54,852 nucleotides of DNA, taken from contig NZ_VCKX01000047.1 of assembly GCF_005889725.1 (NCBI RefSeq), positions 1 to 54,852 of the forward strand, read 5' to 3'. This stretch comes from Nonomuraea zeae. GTDB taxonomy: Bacteria > Actinomycetota > Actinomycetes > Streptosporangiales > Streptosporangiaceae. Each line of letters starts with the position of its first letter. The first letter of the stretch is position 1. The notes below the pieces were generated by a model. That model was not told the origin of the DNA and did no database searches. It saw nothing but the letters and a program-made list of their open reading frames with translations. Shown piece by piece: positions 7,141 to 15,636 of this stretch. The translations under genes were made by a program, and so were the position numbers.

Positions 7141-9754
7141 TGCCGCCCCGGTGACGGATCGCCCGCCCGATCCCTTCGCCGTGCCCTCGCAGACGGCGCT
7201 GCGATTCGTGCTGCTGATGGGCATGGTCATCGGCACGAGCCTGTTCGCCTTCAACATCCTCTACTTCACCCTGTCACCGCAGGGCGCGCGCGAGGAGCGG
7301 GTCTACGCGCGCTGCTGGGAGGTCACCCCCGGAGCGGGCGAGCCGGACATCGGCGCGATCGGCCGGCGGTTCGCCGCGTGCGTGGCGCCGTACGAGCAGG
7401 GCAAGGCGCTGTGGGTGGCCGGCGGGCTGGCGCTGCTCCTCCTGGTGGCCGGGCTGATCTATTGGTACCTGCCCGCCTGGCGGATCCGCCGGCTCAAGCT
7501 GCGTCCGCTGCTCGCGGCGGACGCTCCGGCCCATGTGCGCGAGCTGGACGACCTCGCCGCCGTCGCCGGCCTCGCGCGGCCTCCCGCGTACCTGCTGCGG
7601 ATGACCGGCTCCGTCGGCGGCATCGCCTTCGGCCGTCCCGACCGGCGCTGTCTGGGCCTCGACGCCGGGCTCATCACGAAGCTGGTCGCCGACCGCGCGG
7701 CCTTCCGCGCGGTCGTCCTGCACGAGCTGGCACACCTGCGCAACGCCGATGTCGACAGGACGTACCTCACGGTGGCCTTCTGGCGGGCCTTCATCGTGGT
7801 CGCGCTGGTGCCGGTCACGGTGAGCCTGGCCGGCGAGCTGGACGTGACGGCACTGGGGATCCTCTGGCGGCTGGTGTTCCTGCTCGCGGTGGTCTACTTC
7901 GCGCGGGACGCGGTCCTGCGGTCGCGCGAGACGTACGCCGACGTGCGCGCCCACGGCTGGGAGGCCGGCGCGGGGGGCCTGGAGACCATGCTGGACCGGC
8001 GGAACGCACAACCGGGCAGGGGCTCGTGGCACTGGCCGGTCCGGCGGCATTTCGATCCGGCGGTCCGGCTGCGGCTGCTGCGCGACCCTGAGCCGCTCTT
8101 CGCACCGGGCTTCTGGGAGTCCTTCGGCGCCGGGCTCGCGGTGACGATCGTGCACGGCAACCTCGCCACCCTGCTCTGGCTGGCGGCGCCCCAGCTCGAC
8201 GCGCTGGTCAACCGGTGGCTGTCGGCGCTGGTGTTCGCGCCGCTCGCGATGGGCGTGGTGACCGTCGCCGTCTGGCGGTGGGCCGCGTACCGCGCGGTCC
8301 GGCGGGCCGCGCCCTCCCGGCTGCCGTACGTGGGGCTGGGGCTGGGGCTCGGCCTGGTGCTCGGGCAGCCGCTGTCGGCGTCCAGCGCCATCACCGGGTC
8401 CTGGACCGGCACAGGTGACGTGGCGCCGGCGCTCTGGCTGGGCTCGGCGGTGGTCACCGTCGCCTGCGCCCTTCTGATCGTGCGGTGGATCGACGCCACG
8501 GCGGCGGCCTGGCTGCCCGTCGTGACGCGGGCGCCGCTCGTTGCCGCCCTCGTGCCGATCATCGTGGCGGCAAGCGGCCTGTTCGCCTGCTGGTACGGTG
8601 TCCAGCTCCTGGCGCTCGACGTGCCGGACCTCTCCGAGCTGTCGTCGAGCGATTACCTGCGGGCGAGCACCGTCGACGGCACCTCCATGGCGAACCGGGC
8701 CGGGCCGTGGTGGCTGTGGCTGGCACTGAACCATCCGTTCGCCCTGTATCTCATGCAGCAGTGGGTGATCGCGGCCGTGCTGGCCGGGGTGTGGGCCGTT
8801 CCGCTGGCCGCCTGGCTGGTCAGGCTGCCGGGCGGCACGCACCAGGCGTGGCCGGCCCGGCTGGCGCGGGCGCCGCTGGCCCTCGCCCGGCCGCCCGCCG
8901 CCATCCGACTGGCGGTGCTGACGGGCTTGGGGGCGGCCGCGGTGTACGTCGCCGGCCTGCTGGTCGTCCGGTTCGCCGCTCATCAGGCGTACTCGCCGGT
9001 CCACCGCTCGCTGCCGGGGTTCGCGCTGCTGTTCAACCACTGGCAGGTGGTGCTGGTCGTCCTGCTGCAGGCGGTGGCGGCCGCGGTCGTCGCCGTCGTG
9101 GTCACGCTGAGACGGCAACGGTTCGCCGTGGTCCTGGGGCTGATGGCGGCGTCCATCACGGGTGCCGCCGGAGCGCTCGCCATGCCGTCGGCCGGCGTGC
9201 TCGGCGGCTGCCTGGACGCCTTCAGCCTCAGGCCGGGACCATGCGCATGGGACGTGTCCCTGTCCGCGGTACGCCTCCCGCTCGGCCAGGTGACGGTCGC
9301 CGGCACCCTCACCGCCCTGGCCGCCGCCTCCCTGGCCGCGGCCGCCTCCACCGCCTTCAGCCGCCCATCCCCCATCGGCGCGGGTTCGGCAGGAGGCGCA
9401 CGGTCGTTCCTCATCGTGCCCATGGCCGTGGCGGCCGCGGCGCTGGCCGTACTGGCGCTGCCGGAGGGCGCGAGCGGCCCCGCGAACCCCTTGCCCTCGT
9501 ACGCACCCGCTCTTCGCCTGGACCCGGCGGCGCTGGAGGCGTGTGACCTGCTCCACCGCCTGCGGACCGCCACCACCACGCCGGGCCAGGAGCTGCCGTC
9601 GACGATCCTGCTCCAGCTCCTGGACGCGGCCGACCGCTCCAACCATCCCGTGGTGACGGACGAAGCGCTCGGTTTGCGGGCGGCGCTGGCCGACGGCGAC
9701 GCCGACGCGCTCGGCCGCCACCTCTCCCGCCTCACCACCCTCTGCCCACCCTGA
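7127..9754 (+). CDS. Polytopic membrane M48-family zinc metalloprotease
   Basis: 875 residues. The zinc site HELAH is at 199-203, and the third ligand Glu268 lies in RSRETYADVRA, the usual M48 arrangement. Two membrane segments precede the catalytic domain (about 25-48 and 96-116). A long C-terminal part after residue 330 holds about ten further predicted segments, far more than HtpX or Ste24 carry. It would therefore act in or at the membrane on membrane or misfolded proteins; the role of the tail is unknown. GGGAG (7117-7121) lies five bases before the GTG at 7127. A GTG at 7151 is an alternative start. It is translated from the same message as the upstream small protein. Confidence 0.85.
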   Translation: MRPGDAAPVTDRPPDPFAVPSQTALRFVLLMGMVIGTSLFAFNILYFTLSPQGAREERVYARCWEVTPGAGEPDIGAIGRRFAACVAPYEQGKALWVAGGLALLLLVAGLIYWYLPAWRIRRLKLRPLLAADAPAHVRELDDLAAVAGLARPPAYLLRMTGSVGGIAFGRPDRRCLGLDAGLITKLVADRAAFRAVVLHELAHLRNADVDRTYLTVAFWRAFIVVALVPVTVSLAGELDVTALGILWRLVFLLAVVYFARDAVLRSRETYADVRAHGWEAGAGGLETMLDRRNAQPGRGSWHWPVRRHFDPAVRLRLLRDPEPLFAPGFWESFGAGLAVTIVHGNLATLLWLAAPQLDALVNRWLSALVFAPLAMGVVTVAVWRWAAYRAVRRAAPSRLPYVGLGLGLGLVLGQPLSASSAITGSWTGTGDVAPALWLGSAVVTVACALLIVRWIDATAAAWLPVVTRAPLVAALVPIIVAASGLFACWYGVQLLALDVPDLSELSSSDYLRASTVDGTSMANRAGPWWLWLALNHPFALYLMQQWVIAAVLAGVWAVPLAAWLVRLPGGTHQAWPARLARAPLALARPPAAIRLAVLTGLGAAAVYVAGLLVVRFAAHQAYSPVHRSLPGFALLFNHWQVVLVVLLQAVAAAVVAVVVTLRRQRFAVVLGLMAASITGAAGALAMPSAGVLGGCLDAFSLRPGPCAWDVSLSAVRLPLGQVTVAGTLTALAAASLAAAASTAFSRPSPIGAGSAGGARSFLIVPMAVAAAALAVLALPEGASGPANPLPSYAPALRLDPAALEACDLLHRLRTATTTPGQELPSTILLQLLDAADRSNHPVVTDEALGLRAALADGDADALGRHLSRLTTLCPP

Positions 9755-9757
9755 CGC

Positions 9758-10594
9758 TCAGCAGGAAGCGTCCACAGGATGCGGTTTGTCGCTCCGGTCG
9801 GGGCCGACCAGCAAGAGCGCCTTGCCCTCGGCGCTCATGACGCCGTCGTGGACGTACCAGTCGTCGGGTGCGGTGGGCTTGGCCTGCTGCCCTGAGGAGG
9901 TGAACTGCGGCTCCACGCCGCGCCCCCGCAGCAGCGTGCGGATTTCCGCGACGTTCTTGTTGACATAGTCCACGCAATACAGCGGTTCACCGGAAATGCC
10001 GATCCCGGGGGGCATGTCGTACTTCTCACCGGGCTGAGCCTGCCGGCCGAGGATGACTTCGGCCTTCCCGCCGAAGCCCACCGGGACCTTCAGCCCGGTC
10101 GGACATCCGCCGAAGCGGTGGCACGGGCCGGGGGCGTTGATCGCCGTGATGGGGCCGTTGGCCGCCGTGGGCTCGCCAGATCGCAGCGGGTCGAGGCCGG
10201 TCAGCACGAACAGGCTGCCGGCCAGGCTCTGGGACGTCGGCGTCAAGGTGAGCGTGATGTCCAGCCCACGGGCCTTCAGCTCGGACTGGTACACGCTCGG
10301 ATCGGCCATCAGGTCCTTGACGGTGATGACGTAGTGGTCGTCCACGCGTTCGATGTCCAGCGCCGCGGCGGCCGGGACCTGGTTGACGGCGAAGGTCGCG
10401 ACAGCGGCCGCCGCGGCCAGGACCGGTGCGGCCAGCCACCGGCGCCGCAGCAGGCTCCGCCGACGCGGTACGTTCCGGGGCGCGGGGCGGGGGGTCGAGA
10501 TGATCTCTTCCAGCAGCTCGCCGGCCAGCGCGGTGTCGCCCGGTCCCGGATCGGGCGCAATGCCGGCCACCAGGCGGTCGATGTCGTTCTTCAT
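9758..10594 (-). CDS. Single-pass membrane protein encoded with an ECF sigma factor
   Basis: 278 residues. A cytoplasmic N-terminus of about 50 residues with an Arg-rich patch (RRRSLLRRRW) precedes one membrane helix at about 54-76. The outer domain carries Cys residues in GPCHRFGGCP and LYCVDYV, and a Cys as the last residue. The ATG overlaps the sigma stop as ATGA, so the two are translationally coupled. This is the layout of sigma/anti-sigma pairs, but no zinc-binding anti-sigma motif (HxxxCxxC) is present. It belongs with the CU044_5270-like membrane proteins often found after such sigma genes. Whether it binds the sigma factor is not known. Confidence 0.7.
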   Translation of the reverse strand: MKNDIDRLVAGIAPDPGPGDTALAGELLEEIISTPRPAPRNVPRRRSLLRRRWLAAPVLAAAAAVATFAVNQVPAAAALDIERVDDHYVITVKDLMADPSVYQSELKARGLDITLTLTPTSQSLAGSLFVLTGLDPLRSGEPTAANGPITAINAPGPCHRFGGCPTGLKVPVGFGGKAEVILGRQAQPGEKYDMPPGIGISGEPLYCVDYVNKNVAEIRTLLRGRGVEPQFTSSGQQAKPTAPDDWYVHDGVMSAEGKALLLVGPDRSDKPHPVDASC

Positions 10595-11145
10595 GTCGCC
10601 TCTTTCGTCAAAGTGATCGCACGCATGCCGTAGCGGGCTATGTCGAGCCCAGCCGCCTTCAGGTCCTTGGCCAGCCGCTTGCGGGCGCGGTGCAGCCGCA
10701 ACCGGGCCGCCCCGCGCGAGCAGCCCAGCACCGTGGCGATCTCGTGGGAGCCCGGTCCCTCCCAGCCGGCCAGGGCGAGCACCTCGCGATCGTCCGGGTT
10801 CAGGCGCATGAAGACCTCTCGTACGCCGCCGAAGTCATGGTTCGCGCTGACCGACTCCGCCCACTGCTCAAGCTGCCGGCCGAGGCGTTCGACCAGCTCG
10901 CTGCGGCGCGAATCGGCCCGGCGGCCGTTGGCCAGCACCCGGCGGGCCACGCCGTAGAGCCACAGACGGGCTCTGTGCCCCTCGGGAACGTCGTCCAGCC
11001 GGCGCCAGGCGATGGTGAACGTCTCGGCAAGGGCGTCGGCGTCGTCGTCGTGGGAGTCGGTGCGCCGCCGGAGGTAGGCGAGGATATCGGCATAGTTCGC
11101 CGTGTAGATCTGCTCGAAACGCTGCTTGTGATCAGGGGGGCCCAC
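10591..11145 (-). CDS. ECF-type RNA polymerase sigma factor
   Basis: About 184 residues with sigma70 region 2 (YADILAYLRRRT, ETFTIAWRRLDDVP, RLWLYGVARRVLAN) and region 4 (LNPDDREVLALAGWEG, then VLGCSRGAARLRLHRARKRL). It directs RNA polymerase to a small regulon. I chose the GTG at 11145, preceded by GAGAGAGA at five bases. An ATG at 11175 is in frame, but the ten codons between are AT-ending and lack a ribosome site. It is coupled by ATGA to the membrane protein downstream. A 13-base palindrome about 55 bases upstream may be part of its own promoter. Confidence 0.85.
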   Translation of the reverse strand: MGPPDHKQRFEQIYTANYADILAYLRRRTDSHDDDADALAETFTIAWRRLDDVPEGHRARLWLYGVARRVLANGRRADSRRSELVERLGRQLEQWAESVSANHDFGGVREVFMRLNPDDREVLALAGWEGPGSHEIATVLGCSRGAARLRLHRARKRLAKDLKAAGLDIARYGMRAITLTKEAT

Positions 11146-11198
11146 GCTGTTCTCTCTCGTTCGGAAATCTGACATTCCGTACGTGTCTTGACCCCTAA

Positions 11199-11211
11199 GG
11201 GTGTTACACCC
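11199..11211. promoter_or_regulatory. Perfect palindrome upstream of the ECF sigma gene
   Basis: GGGTGT-T-ACACCC. On the minus strand it gives GTGTAACACCC, a -35-like element of many actinobacterial ECF promoters, followed about 17 bases later by ACACGTACGG, which could hold a -10. An autoregulated sigma promoter or an operator is likely. It may also serve the divergent GNAT gene. Confidence 0.4.
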
Positions 11212-11282
11212 CGATCTCAAGGCGTGCGACGCCGCCCGGCTTCCTGGTCACGCGCCCGGCGCGGACCTGACCGTACGGCAGG

Positions 11283-11753
11283 ATGGGCGTCGTGTTGGAG
11301 ATCAACTTCCTGACCGAATCCGACCGCGCCTGCTGGGAATCGCTGGCCCGCGGCAAGGACGCCTACTTCGAGGTCGAACGCGGCGACGACGTCTACGAAC
11401 GGACCTGGCGACGCCTGATCGACGACGAGCAGATCCACGGGGTCGCCGCCCGGCTGGGCGGCAAGATGGTCGGCATCGCGCACTACCTGTTCCACGCCAG
11501 TGTCTGGTACGCCGGGAGATGCTATCTGGCGGACCTGTTCGTGGACCCAGACGTCCGGCGGCGGGGCATCGCGACGGCAGTGATCGAGTGGGTGGCGCGG
11601 GACGCCAAGGAGCGCGGCTTCTCAGGCCTCTACTGGAACACGCTGGAGGACGCCCCGGCTCGCGCGCTGTACGACAAGGTGGGCAAGTTCCACCAGGGGC
11701 TCATCCTCTACACCTACCAGCGGGACGCGAACCAGGCCTCCGCCCGGCGGTGA
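11283..11753 (+). CDS. GNAT-family N-acetyltransferase
   Basis: 156 residues. The acetyl-CoA binding motif A is clear: LADLFVDPDVRRRGIATAVI at about 80-99. The C-terminal strand-helix ends in ALYDKVGKF. It would transfer an acetyl group to an amine; the acceptor cannot be told. The ATG at 11283 abuts GGCAGG; a GTG at 11292 has AGGATGGG at a better distance and may be the true start. It is divergent from the ECF sigma gene and convergent with the aerolysin-like gene, with a hairpin after the stop. Confidence 0.85.
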   Translation: MGVVLEINFLTESDRACWESLARGKDAYFEVERGDDVYERTWRRLIDDEQIHGVAARLGGKMVGIAHYLFHASVWYAGRCYLADLFVDPDVRRRGIATAVIEWVARDAKERGFSGLYWNTLEDAPARALYDKVGKFHQGLILYTYQRDANQASARR

Positions 11754-11797
11754 GGAGCGACCAGGACGGGGCGCACCCCCGCCGGGCGGTTCCGCCT

Positions 11798-11822
11798 GCG
11801 CCTGGGAACGCCGTCCAGGCGC
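11798..11822. terminator. Hairpin between convergent genes
   Basis: GCGCCTGG (11798-11805) and CCAGGCGC (11815-11822), an 8-bp perfect stem with a 9-base loop, between the GNAT stop and the stop of the convergent secreted protein. Confidence 0.6.
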
Positions 11823-11853
11823 CCGTCTGCAGGCGGATCGCTGCCGGCTCGGA

Positions 11854-12510
11854 TCACGCGGTTCTCAGGCGCCAGCCTTCAAGGTGAGTGGGGGCGATGG
11901 TGTTCTGCGGGTAGTAGCCCCACTCCTCGCACTGATCGCCGGGCGCGGGCGTCCCGCTGCCGACGCGCCTTACGCGCCACGCCTCCACGGCGTAGCTCAC
12001 GTTGTAGCCTTCCACGCCGTATTCGGCGATCAGGCGGGTGCGCGGCGGCACGGTCACCGTCAGGGTGACTCCGATGGCGGTGGTGCGGCTCATCTCGATG
12101 GTGGAGCTGACGTTGGCGGTGAGGTAGGTGCCGACGTTCGCGGTGACGCCGGTCGTGGCCGAGACGGAGTGCGTCCGGGACACCGACGACTGGATCTCGT
12201 AGCCGACGGACAGGTCCGTGTTGTTGTCGAGCTGGCGGCCGTCGCTGATGAGGAACTGCGGGGTGACGGACAGCGTGGTGAACCGGTAGCCCTCCCAGAT
12301 GCTCACCGGCGGGCGGCCGGTCTGGAGGACGCGCCGCCACTCGGTGATGCTCGCGGGGCAGGGGACGATCTGACCGGCGTGCGCCGCGGTCGGAGTCAGC
12401 AGCCCGGAGAGCAGGAGCGCGATCGAGGCGACCGCGCCGAGCCGGGAATGCCGTCGCCGTCCCCTCCCTAATCGTCGCCGTTCGGCCCGGCCGTCCCTCG
12501 GTGCGTTCAC
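11854..12510 (-). CDS. Secreted protein with an aerolysin-like (ETX/MTX2-type) pattern
   Basis: 218 residues. A basic N-terminus and hydrophobic core (VASIALLLSGLLT) with cleavage near AHA-GQ mark export. The body has DNNTDLSVGYEIQSS, a long Ser/Thr-rich alternating stretch (SRTHSVSATTGVTANVGTYL, then TANVSSTIEMSRTT), and VTVPPRTRLIAEYGV. This order (asparagine/threonine strand, amphipathic insertion hairpin, VPP-type strand) is what aerolysin/ETX/MTX2 beta-pore proteins show. Two Cys (IVPCP and DQCEEW) may form a disulfide. The GTG at 12510 is preceded by GAGGAGGT. The fold assignment is inference by pattern; a plain beta-sandwich secreted protein is the alternative. Confidence 0.55.
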   Translation of the reverse strand: MNAPRDGRAERRRLGRGRRRHSRLGAVASIALLLSGLLTPTAAHAGQIVPCPASITEWRRVLQTGRPPVSIWEGYRFTTLSVTPQFLISDGRQLDNNTDLSVGYEIQSSVSRTHSVSATTGVTANVGTYLTANVSSTIEMSRTTAIGVTLTVTVPPRTRLIAEYGVEGYNVSYAVEAWRVRRVGSGTPAPGDQCEEWGYYPQNTIAPTHLEGWRLRTA

Positions 12511-12677
12511 ATTGACCTCCTCATTCCTGCCTTGATAAGCGGCACTGTCAATGATCCTCAGGCCCGATGCTCTTGGCCAGGGTCCTCGCGTGGCCGCAAC
12601 CGGTCATCTGCGAACCGGCCCGGATCGCTCGTCCCGGGAGACAGGTGGCCCGCTGGAGGTCACCGCGCCCGTCGCCC

Positions 12678-13886
12678 TCAAGGCGATGACAAGCCGGCCG
12701 GGACCGGGATCGACCGGCCTGCGTTCTCCTGAGGTTGTCGGCCCAGCCGCCGGATCGGCCTGATCAGCAGCAGCGCCGCCACCACGCCTACCGTGACCAG
12801 GGCCGATCCCAGCATGAACGCGCGCGGTTCGACCAGCGCGGTGACCGGACCGGCCAGTGCCTGCCCGACCGCCATGCCCGCGACCGACCCGGCCACCTGG
12901 TAGGCGTTGACCCGGTTCAGCACGTCCGGCGCGACCTGCGTCTGCACGCTCGTCGACCACATCACCGACCAGAACGCCCAAGCGCACCCCCCGAGCAGGT
13001 GCCCGGCCATCAGCAGCGGCAGCGGCAGCCCGAGCGCGACCGTCAGCGGCACCGCCACGTACCCGCTCAACGCCACCGCACCGGCCGCCAGCGGCCTGCG
13101 CGGCTTGAGCCTGATCGCCACCAGCCCGCCCAGCACGGTGCCGAGGCCGAGCGCGGCCATCACCCAGCCGTAGTCGGCCCCGATGACCTGCGACGACAGC
13201 GGCACGTACGGCCCGACCACCAGAACGCCCCAGAACACCCAGACCAGGATGACCGACCACATCCAGCTCCTGGCCTTGAACTCCTCCCATCCCCTGCGCA
13301 GGTCGTTCAGCACGTTGGAGGGCGCCGGCCTGGGTACGGCGACCCGGACCAGCAGCAGGAAGACCCCGCTGACCAGGAACGTCGCGGCGTCCACCGTGTA
13401 GACGAAGACCGGCCCGGCGACCACGATGAGCACTCCGGCCAGCGCGGGACCCGCCAGCTGGGTAACCGCCTCGGCGATCTTCAGCGTCGCGTTGGCCCGC
13501 TGCGGATCCTTCGCGACCAGGGGGACCATGCCGTTGACGCCCGGCTCGAACATCCCGGCGGCCAGGCCCGACAGGAACGCCATCACCAGCAACAGGGCGT
13601 ACGGCGGGGCACCGTCCAGGAAGGCGACAGCCACGACCCCCTGGGTGACGACCCTGACCACGTCCGCGCCGATCATCAGGCGCCGGGCGCCGATCCGGTC
13701 GGCGACGACCCCGCCGAACAACATGACCAGCACGGCCGACGCGGTCCAGAGCGCCAGCACGTAGCCGACGCCGGCGATCCCGTAGACTTTCCCGATCGCC
13801 AGCGCCGAGGCGACGGGCATCATCGCGTCACCAAGCAACGAGATCGTACGGGCCCCGAAATAGAGGGTGAAATTCCTCGTCCACAT
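12678..13886 (-). CDS. MFS transporter (enterobactin/macrolide-efflux type)
   Basis: About 402 residues with 11-12 membrane segments. The motif-A loop GGVVADRIGARRLMIGAD lies between segments 2 and 3, and the amphipathic linker NVLNDLRRGWEEFKARSW sits at mid-protein, typical of the MFS_3 (EntS/MefA-like) group. It probably exports a small molecule by proton exchange. I take the ATG at 13886 (MWTRNFTLYF), which gives a normal N-terminus. It is divergent from a GlxA-type regulator that begins 72 bases away, which probably controls it. Confidence 0.85.
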   Translation of the reverse strand: MWTRNFTLYFGARTISLLGDAMMPVASALAIGKVYGIAGVGYVLALWTASAVLVMLFGGVVADRIGARRLMIGADVVRVVTQGVVAVAFLDGAPPYALLLVMAFLSGLAAGMFEPGVNGMVPLVAKDPQRANATLKIAEAVTQLAGPALAGVLIVVAGPVFVYTVDAATFLVSGVFLLLVRVAVPRPAPSNVLNDLRRGWEEFKARSWMWSVILVWVFWGVLVVGPYVPLSSQVIGADYGWVMAALGLGTVLGGLVAIRLKPRRPLAAGAVALSGYVAVPLTVALGLPLPLLMAGHLLGGCAWAFWSVMWSTSVQTQVAPDVLNRVNAYQVAGSVAGMAVGQALAGPVTALVEPRAFMLGSALVTVGVVAALLLIRPIRRLGRQPQENAGRSIPVPAGLSSP

Positions 13887-13927
13887 GGGGCCCAATTCTG
13901 GATCTTTCCAGATCAGAGCACCGGTGT

Positions 13928-13954
13928 CCCAAATGACATCATTGGGTACATTTG
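13928..13954. promoter_or_regulatory. Inverted repeats in the MFS/GlxA divergent promoter
   Basis: CCCAAATGA (13928-13936) faces TCATTGGG (13939-13946), and CAAATG (13930-13935) also faces CATTTG (13949-13954). A second, weaker repeat, CTGGATCT / AGATCAG, lies at about 13898-13916. These are candidate operators shared by the two divergent genes. Confidence 0.4.
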
Positions 13955-13958
13955 CGCC

Positions 13959-14939
13959 ATGCCCCTGGATTGCCCGGTGACACCCCCCACGGCCTCGACC
14001 GCCTCCCGCCCGCATCGCGTGGTCGCCCTGGTCGCCCCGAACCAGGAGCTCTACCCGGTCACCTCCGCCTCAGCCGTCTTCGGCTACCACGGCCCCGACA
14101 TCCCCCAGCACTACAGCTTCAGCCTGTGCGCCGAACACCCCGGCTCCCTCCCCACCACCATCGGCGTCCCCATCCAGGTGGATCGCGGTCTCGAAGCCCT
14201 CGACGACGCCGGCACCGTGGTCATCGCGGGCTGGACCCTCATCCCCTCGCCCGCCGTACTCCGCGCGGTGTCCCAGGCCCATGCCCGAGGCGCCCGTATC
14301 GTCGCCGTCTGCGCGGGAATCTTCATCCCCGCCGCCCTGGGCCTCCTGGACGGCCGCCGCGCCTCCGTCCACTGGGAGCTCTCCGGCGAGCTCGCCGCCC
14401 GCCACCCCCGCGTGATCCCCGACGGCACCGTCATCTACGTCGACCACGGCGACGTCGCCACCGCCGGAGCCTCGGCCGCCACCCTCGACCTCTGCCTCCA
14501 CCAGGTGCTCCAGGAGCACGGCGCGGCCCACGCCATGCGCATCGGCCGCCAGCTCGCCGCCGGTCCGCACCGCGAGGGCTGCCAGCGCCAGTACCCGCCG
14601 CTCCCCACCTCCGGCCCCATGCCGGACTCCCTGGCACCCCTGCTCGAATGGCTACTCTCGCGCCTGTCCGAGCAGGTCACCGTCGAGGACATGGCCGCCT
14701 ACTCGGGCGTCTCCCCCCGTACCCTCACCCGCCAGTTCGCCGACCAGCTCGGCGTCCCGCCCGCCCGCTGGCTGCTGGAACGCCGGCTGGCCGCCACCCG
14801 CGCCCTGCTGGAGGAGACCGACCTGCCCGTCGAGATCATCGCCACCCGCGTCGGCCTCTCCTCGGCGGTCAACCTCCGCCGCCGCTTCCACACGGCCCTG
14901 CGCACCACCCCGGCCGCCTACCGCCGCTCCTTCCGCTGA
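13959..14939 (+). CDS. GlxA-family (DJ-1 plus AraC) transcriptional regulator
   Basis: 326 residues. The N-terminal DJ-1/PfpI-like domain (about 15-190) carries the nucleophile-elbow Cys in VAVCAGIFIPAALGLLDGR. A C-terminal AraC pair of helix-turn-helix units (about 225-326) reads TVEDMAAYSGVSPRTLTRQF and then IIATRVGLSSAVNLRRRF. It is a DNA-binding regulator whose DJ-1 part probably senses a small ligand. The start is the ATG at 13959; no clear ribosome site precedes it, so the message may be leaderless. It most likely regulates the divergent MFS transporter. Confidence 0.85.
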   Translation: MPLDCPVTPPTASTASRPHRVVALVAPNQELYPVTSASAVFGYHGPDIPQHYSFSLCAEHPGSLPTTIGVPIQVDRGLEALDDAGTVVIAGWTLIPSPAVLRAVSQAHARGARIVAVCAGIFIPAALGLLDGRRASVHWELSGELAARHPRVIPDGTVIYVDHGDVATAGASAATLDLCLHQVLQEHGAAHAMRIGRQLAAGPHREGCQRQYPPLPTSGPMPDSLAPLLEWLLSRLSEQVTVEDMAAYSGVSPRTLTRQFADQLGVPPARWLLERRLAATRALLEETDLPVEIIATRVGLSSAVNLRRRFHTALRTTPAAYRRSFR

Positions 14940-14967
14940 GGGCCCCGAACGGTGCCCAGCGGTCGGG

Positions 14968-15636
14968 TCACGGGGCTTGTCCTGGAACGGTCAGGCCGCT
15001 CTCGTAGGCGGCGATCACGGCCTGTACGCGGTCACGCAGGCCGAGCTTGGTCAGGAGGTTGCTGACGTGGGTCTTGACGGTGTGCTCGCTGACCACCATG
15101 GCCTGCGCGATCTCGGCGTTGGACAGGCCGCGGGCGATCATCCGCAGCGTCTCCCGCTCGCGGGCGGTCAGCACGTCGAAGCGTTCGGGCGGCGGCGCCT
15201 TAGGGCCGGCGGGGCGCCGGGAGGTGAATTCCGCGATGAGCTTGGTGGTGATCGAGGGCGCGAGCAGCGACTCGCCGGCCGCGACCACGCGTACGGCGTG
15301 GACGAGGTCGTCGCGGCGGACGTCCTTGAGCAGGAACCCGCTCGCCCCCGCGCGCAACGCGTCGTAGACGTAGTCGTCCAGGTCGAACGTGGTCAGCATC
15401 AGGACGCGGCAGTCGCTCTCCGCGGACACGACGGCGGCCGCCTCGATGCCGTCCATGTTCGGCATGCGGATGTCGAGCAGGAGCAGGTCCGGCTGGTGCG
15501 CGCGGACGGCGGCGACGGCCTGCGCCCCGTCGGCCGCCTCGGCGACGACCTCGATGTCGGGCTGGGCGTCGAGGATCATGCTGAATCCGGCGCGTACCAG
15601 CTCCTGGTCGTCGGCGACGACGATCCGCACGCTCAC
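14968..15636 (-). CDS. NarL-family response regulator
   Basis: 222 residues. A receiver domain has the acidic pair Asp9-Asp10 and phospho-acceptor Asp55 in LLLLDIRMPNMDG. A LuxR-type helix-turn-helix lies at about 155-215 (LTARERETLRMIARGLSNAE, then VVSEHTVKTHVSNLLTKLG). It is the cognate partner of the histidine kinase encoded just upstream: the kinase stop and this GTG start overlap as GTGA. It ends 29 bases from the convergent GlxA gene. Confidence 0.92.
   Translation of the reverse strand: MSVRIVVADDQELVRAGFSMILDAQPDIEVVAEAADGAQAVAAVRAHQPDLLLLDIRMPNMDGIEAAAVVSAESDCRVLMLTTFDLDDYVYDALRAGASGFLLKDVRRDDLVHAVRVVAAGESLLAPSITTKLIAEFTSRRPAGPKAPPPERFDVLTARERETLRMIARGLSNAEIAQAMVVSEHTVKTHVSNLLTKLGLRDRVQAVIAAYESGLTVPGQAP

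Noticed and set aside
7274..9721. Very long open frame antisense to the M48 protease, about 800 codons
   Set aside because: Composition is Arg/Gly/Gln/His-rich with no domain sense; it is the usual shadow of a high-GC gene. The same holds for the long frames opposite the Rph-like gene (24131-26434) and the MFS gene (12735-13950).
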